Shown in pieces: positions 62,018-64,000 of a DNA stretch of 64,000 nt (position 1 is its first letter; each line of letters begins with the position of its first letter). The position numbers were made by a program, and so were the translations under genes. The DNA comes from Drosophila pseudoobscura (lineage: Eukaryota; Arthropoda; Insecta; Diptera; Drosophilidae), in the NCBI RefSeq assembly GCF_009870125.1, contig NC_046681.1, positions 3,472,001 to 3,536,000 of the forward strand, in the 5' to 3' direction. Below the pieces are notes generated by a model. It had not been told where the DNA came from, searched no databases, and worked only from the letters and a program-made list of their open reading frames with translations.

Positions 62018-62379
62018 GAACCTGCAAGTCACTGTCCAACATTTTTTGCAATTTTCTAGATATTATTACAGCGTAACATCAAGTCGGTTTGCATGTCTCC
62101 TCTCTGAGGAAAGTGTGCTCACTCTTTCAATCCAAACGGTTCTTATCACTTTAAAGCGATTTTCCGAAAGAGGTGCGAAAGGGAACATCAATAAAAATAG
62201 CACTAACATCGCTGATATTTTAAGATTCATATACAACTACTGGTTCATTAAAGAAAGAAGGATCCAGTCAAGGCATGGGGCAAAGCAAATTCAGTATGCA
62301 AAACAGCTCTTCAGTTGCCCCAAAGAAAAATGAAGGAGTATCCTGTGGCCCGACAAAGGCCAACATATTTTTATGGAAA
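62018..62379 (+). mobile_element. Truncated second copy of the same Tc1-like element
   Basis: Collinear with the left part of the 59.7 kb element: ACTGTCCAACATTTTT, the TGTCTCCTCTCTGAG block, the inner repeat CAATAAAAATAGCACTAAC at about 62189 and the GGCATGGGGCAAA segment at 62272. A central piece corresponding to about 59970-60220 of the first copy is missing. The right side stops abruptly at 62379, where DINE-1 sequence begins. The outer end repeat is not recognisable. Confidence 0.75.
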
Positions 62380-63411
62380 AGAAGGAATCGTTTCCGACCC
62401 CATAAAGTAAATATATATCTTGATCAGCACCAACGGCCGAGTCGATTGAGCCCTGTCTGTCTGTCCATCTGTCCGTCCCTATCGGCGCCTAGTGCTCAAA
62501 GAGTATAAGAGCTAAAGCAACGACATTTTATATCCGGACTTCTGTGATATGTCACTGTTACAAGAATATTTCAAAACTTTGTCCCGCGCACTGCCGCTTC
62601 CACAAAGGGCGAAAATCTGTGGCATCCACAATTTCGACGATACGAGAAAACTAAAAACGCAGAATCGTAGAAGATGACTATATATTCTAGAGTGCAAAAT
62701 CTGAACCAGATCGTATAGTTATTATAGCCAGAATCAAGAAAACAATTTCATTCTTTCTCGCTCTGTCTCTCTCTAACACACAGGTTTCATGGTCGGTTTT
62801 GCCAATAGCAAAATATGAGTTCAAGGATCTCAGAACCTATAAGAGCTAGAGCAACCAAATTTGGTATACACACTCTTGTGATATCGGAACTTGACCGTTT
62901 TGTGTCAAAATTTCGCCGCACCCCCTTCCGCCCCCGCAAAGGACGAAAATCTGGGGCAACCACAAATCTTAAAAACTATTAAGGCTAGATTAACCAAATT
63001 TGGTATCCGCACTCCTGTTAGATCTCACTATAAAACGTATATTTCAAAATTTCGCCATACCCTCTTCCGCTCCCACAAAGGACAAAAATCTGTTGCATCC
63101 ACAGATTCATGCATATTGCAGATTCGAGAAAACTAAAAGCGCAGAATCATAGATAACGACCATATCTATCAGATTGTTGAATCTGGATCAGATCAGATAA
63201 TTTTTATAGCCAAAGGAACAAATCAATTTGCACTGGCTACGCAGCGCCCGACGTCACGCTCAGACTGATTTTCTGTGTCTCTCGCACGCACTCTTTGTCG
63301 TGTCGTTTAATATTAGCGGCGTCTGCCGGAGGAGAGCCATACTGACTTAGTATCGGGTATAACCGTAGAGTTGCGGTGTCCGCAGCAACTCACAACGTTC
63401 CTCCTCGTTTT
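62380..63411 (+). mobile_element. DINE-1 (INE-1) copy 5, 5' truncated
   Basis: Starts inside the 5' block at GAAGGAATCGTTTCCGACCC, so the first inverted repeat is absent. A short GTCTGTCC block is at about 62453-62478, and the three internal repeat units follow at about 62495-62635, 62818-62965 and 62965-63110. The 3' end is complete: TAGTATCGGGTATA at about 63349, the hairpin, and a CCTCCTCGTTTT tail. It ends about 270 bp before the Top3alpha start codon. Confidence 0.87.
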
Positions 63412-63679
63412 GTCTTAAGTATACGGCTTCATCTCAAGAAGACTTTTCATCCAGTATTATTTTCCGCCATCCTTTATTTTGTATAGTATTTTTGAGTATT
63501 TTCTAATATTTTCCAGTATTTTATCAATTCCCGACAGGTGTCTCTGTCGATAATTACATTTGTAAATATGTAGTGAATATGTAGCACATTTGTAGTTATC
63601 GTGTAGTTAACATGTACATTAACTAACATTTTGGTGGGCGCGATTAAATGTGTTTGGTTTGTTTTCTTATTATTATTGA
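63412..63679 (+). promoter_or_regulatory. Top3alpha 5' flank
   Basis: The only unique DNA left between DINE-1 copy 5 and the first Top3alpha start codon, so the promoter must lie here or inside the transposon. No TATA box or DRE seen; AT-rich with TTTTCTAATATTTTCCAGT-like text near 63500 that could be a leader splice acceptor. Confidence 0.35.
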
Positions 63680-64000
63680 ATGACAGCGGTTTTAAAATGT
63701 TTACGCACTGCCCGGTACGCCAAAAATTCTCGTTACTACGCTAAGCAAACAATAGAAATGAAATTTCTAAACGTAGCCGAGAAGAACGATGCGGCCAAGA
63801 CGATTGCCGGCCTGCTCTCGAATGGGGCCGCAAATCGGGTAAGTAGCCAATATTAGGGTTTGGATATATTTATACAAATACTATGCTTACAGCGCGAAGG
63901 TTATTCCGTGTACAACAAGATCTACGACTTTGAGGCACCAGTGCGCGGTCAGAATGCCAAAATGGTCATGACTTCGGTGTCGGGGCACCTGATGCAGCTA
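63680..64000 (+). CDS. Top3alpha: DNA topoisomerase III alpha, 5' end (gene continues beyond the window)
   Basis: Type IA topoisomerase; in the nucleus it works with the BLM helicase to dissolve recombination intermediates, and a second form acts in mitochondria. Exons seen are 63680-63838 and 63893-64000 (open at the window edge), with a 54 bp intron and acceptor TTACAG. The nuclear-type N-terminus starts at an internal ATG, 63758 (MKFLNVAEKNDAAKTIAGLL). It continues after the intron with REGYSVYNKIYDFEAPVR, which belongs to the TOPRIM domain of the family. Twenty-six in-frame codons upstream, from the ATG at 63680, encode a basic, acid-poor stretch (MTAVLKCLRTARYAKNSRYY) like a mitochondrial presequence. 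The first ATG has T at -3 and the second G. Confidence 0.92.

Noticed and set aside
1-64000. tRNA, rRNA and known microRNA genes
   Set aside because: I looked for the tRNA B-box (GGTTCGANTCC) and for a few familiar microRNA seeds expected in this chromosome arm and saw none; a covariance-model search would be needed to exclude divergent RNAs.

Overview
The window is insect nuclear DNA, almost certainly from a Drosophila of the obscura type. Genes have short 53-84 bp GT-AG introns, and the intergenic DNA is rich in TACATATGTA-type repeats, GA/CATCCC/CTCTGG microsatellites and DINE-1 (INE-1) elements. The gene set matches genes I know from D. melanogaster 2L region 37B-D (Top2, a CRAL-TRIO gene, traffic jam, Ctu2, NUDT19-like genes, swm, Top3alpha), in a rearranged order. 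The species call is an inference; no search was run.

Layout. 1-5.2 kb: Top2 (minus, 4 coding exons). 5.2-15.1 kb: a transposon-rich interval with a Tc1-like remnant, three DINE-1 copies and a 1.37 kb block of broken gene fragments between two DINE-1 copies that face each other. 15.1-16.3 kb: a five-exon CRAL-TRIO lipid-transfer gene. 16.3-24.9 kb: gene-free DNA with a fourth DINE-1. 25.3-26.9 kb: the single-exon large-Maf gene traffic jam (tj), with a TATA promoter and a long 3' UTR. 28-44.5 kb: a 16 kb gene desert of simple repeats and AT-rich blocks, probably regulatory DNA. 44.6-58.9 kb: a compact cluster. It holds three NUDT19-type Nudix genes (A minus, B minus, C plus), two paralogous secreted coiled-coil genes ending in a WYG motif (WYG-1 and WYG-2, plus), Ctu2 (minus) and swm (plus). 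59.7-63.4 kb: a dead Tc1-like element with double (IR/DR) ends, a second truncated copy, and a fifth DINE-1 that abuts the truncated copy. 63.68 kb to the end: the start of Top3alpha, with two in-frame start codons that can explain mitochondrial and nuclear forms.

How the genes work together. Top2 and Top3alpha are DNA topology enzymes. Ctu2 makes 2-thiouridine in tRNA, swm is an RNA-binding protein, and tj is a gonad/neuronal transcription factor. The Nudix genes are predicted to hydrolyse CoA-type substrates, with only copy C carrying a canonical peroxisomal C-terminus. The least familiar system is the WYG pair: secreted, heptad-rich proteins sharing a conserved glycosylation sequon, a lone cysteine and a C-terminal WYG, interleaved with the Nudix paralogs. 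No tRNA, rRNA, CRISPR array or prokaryotic feature was seen.
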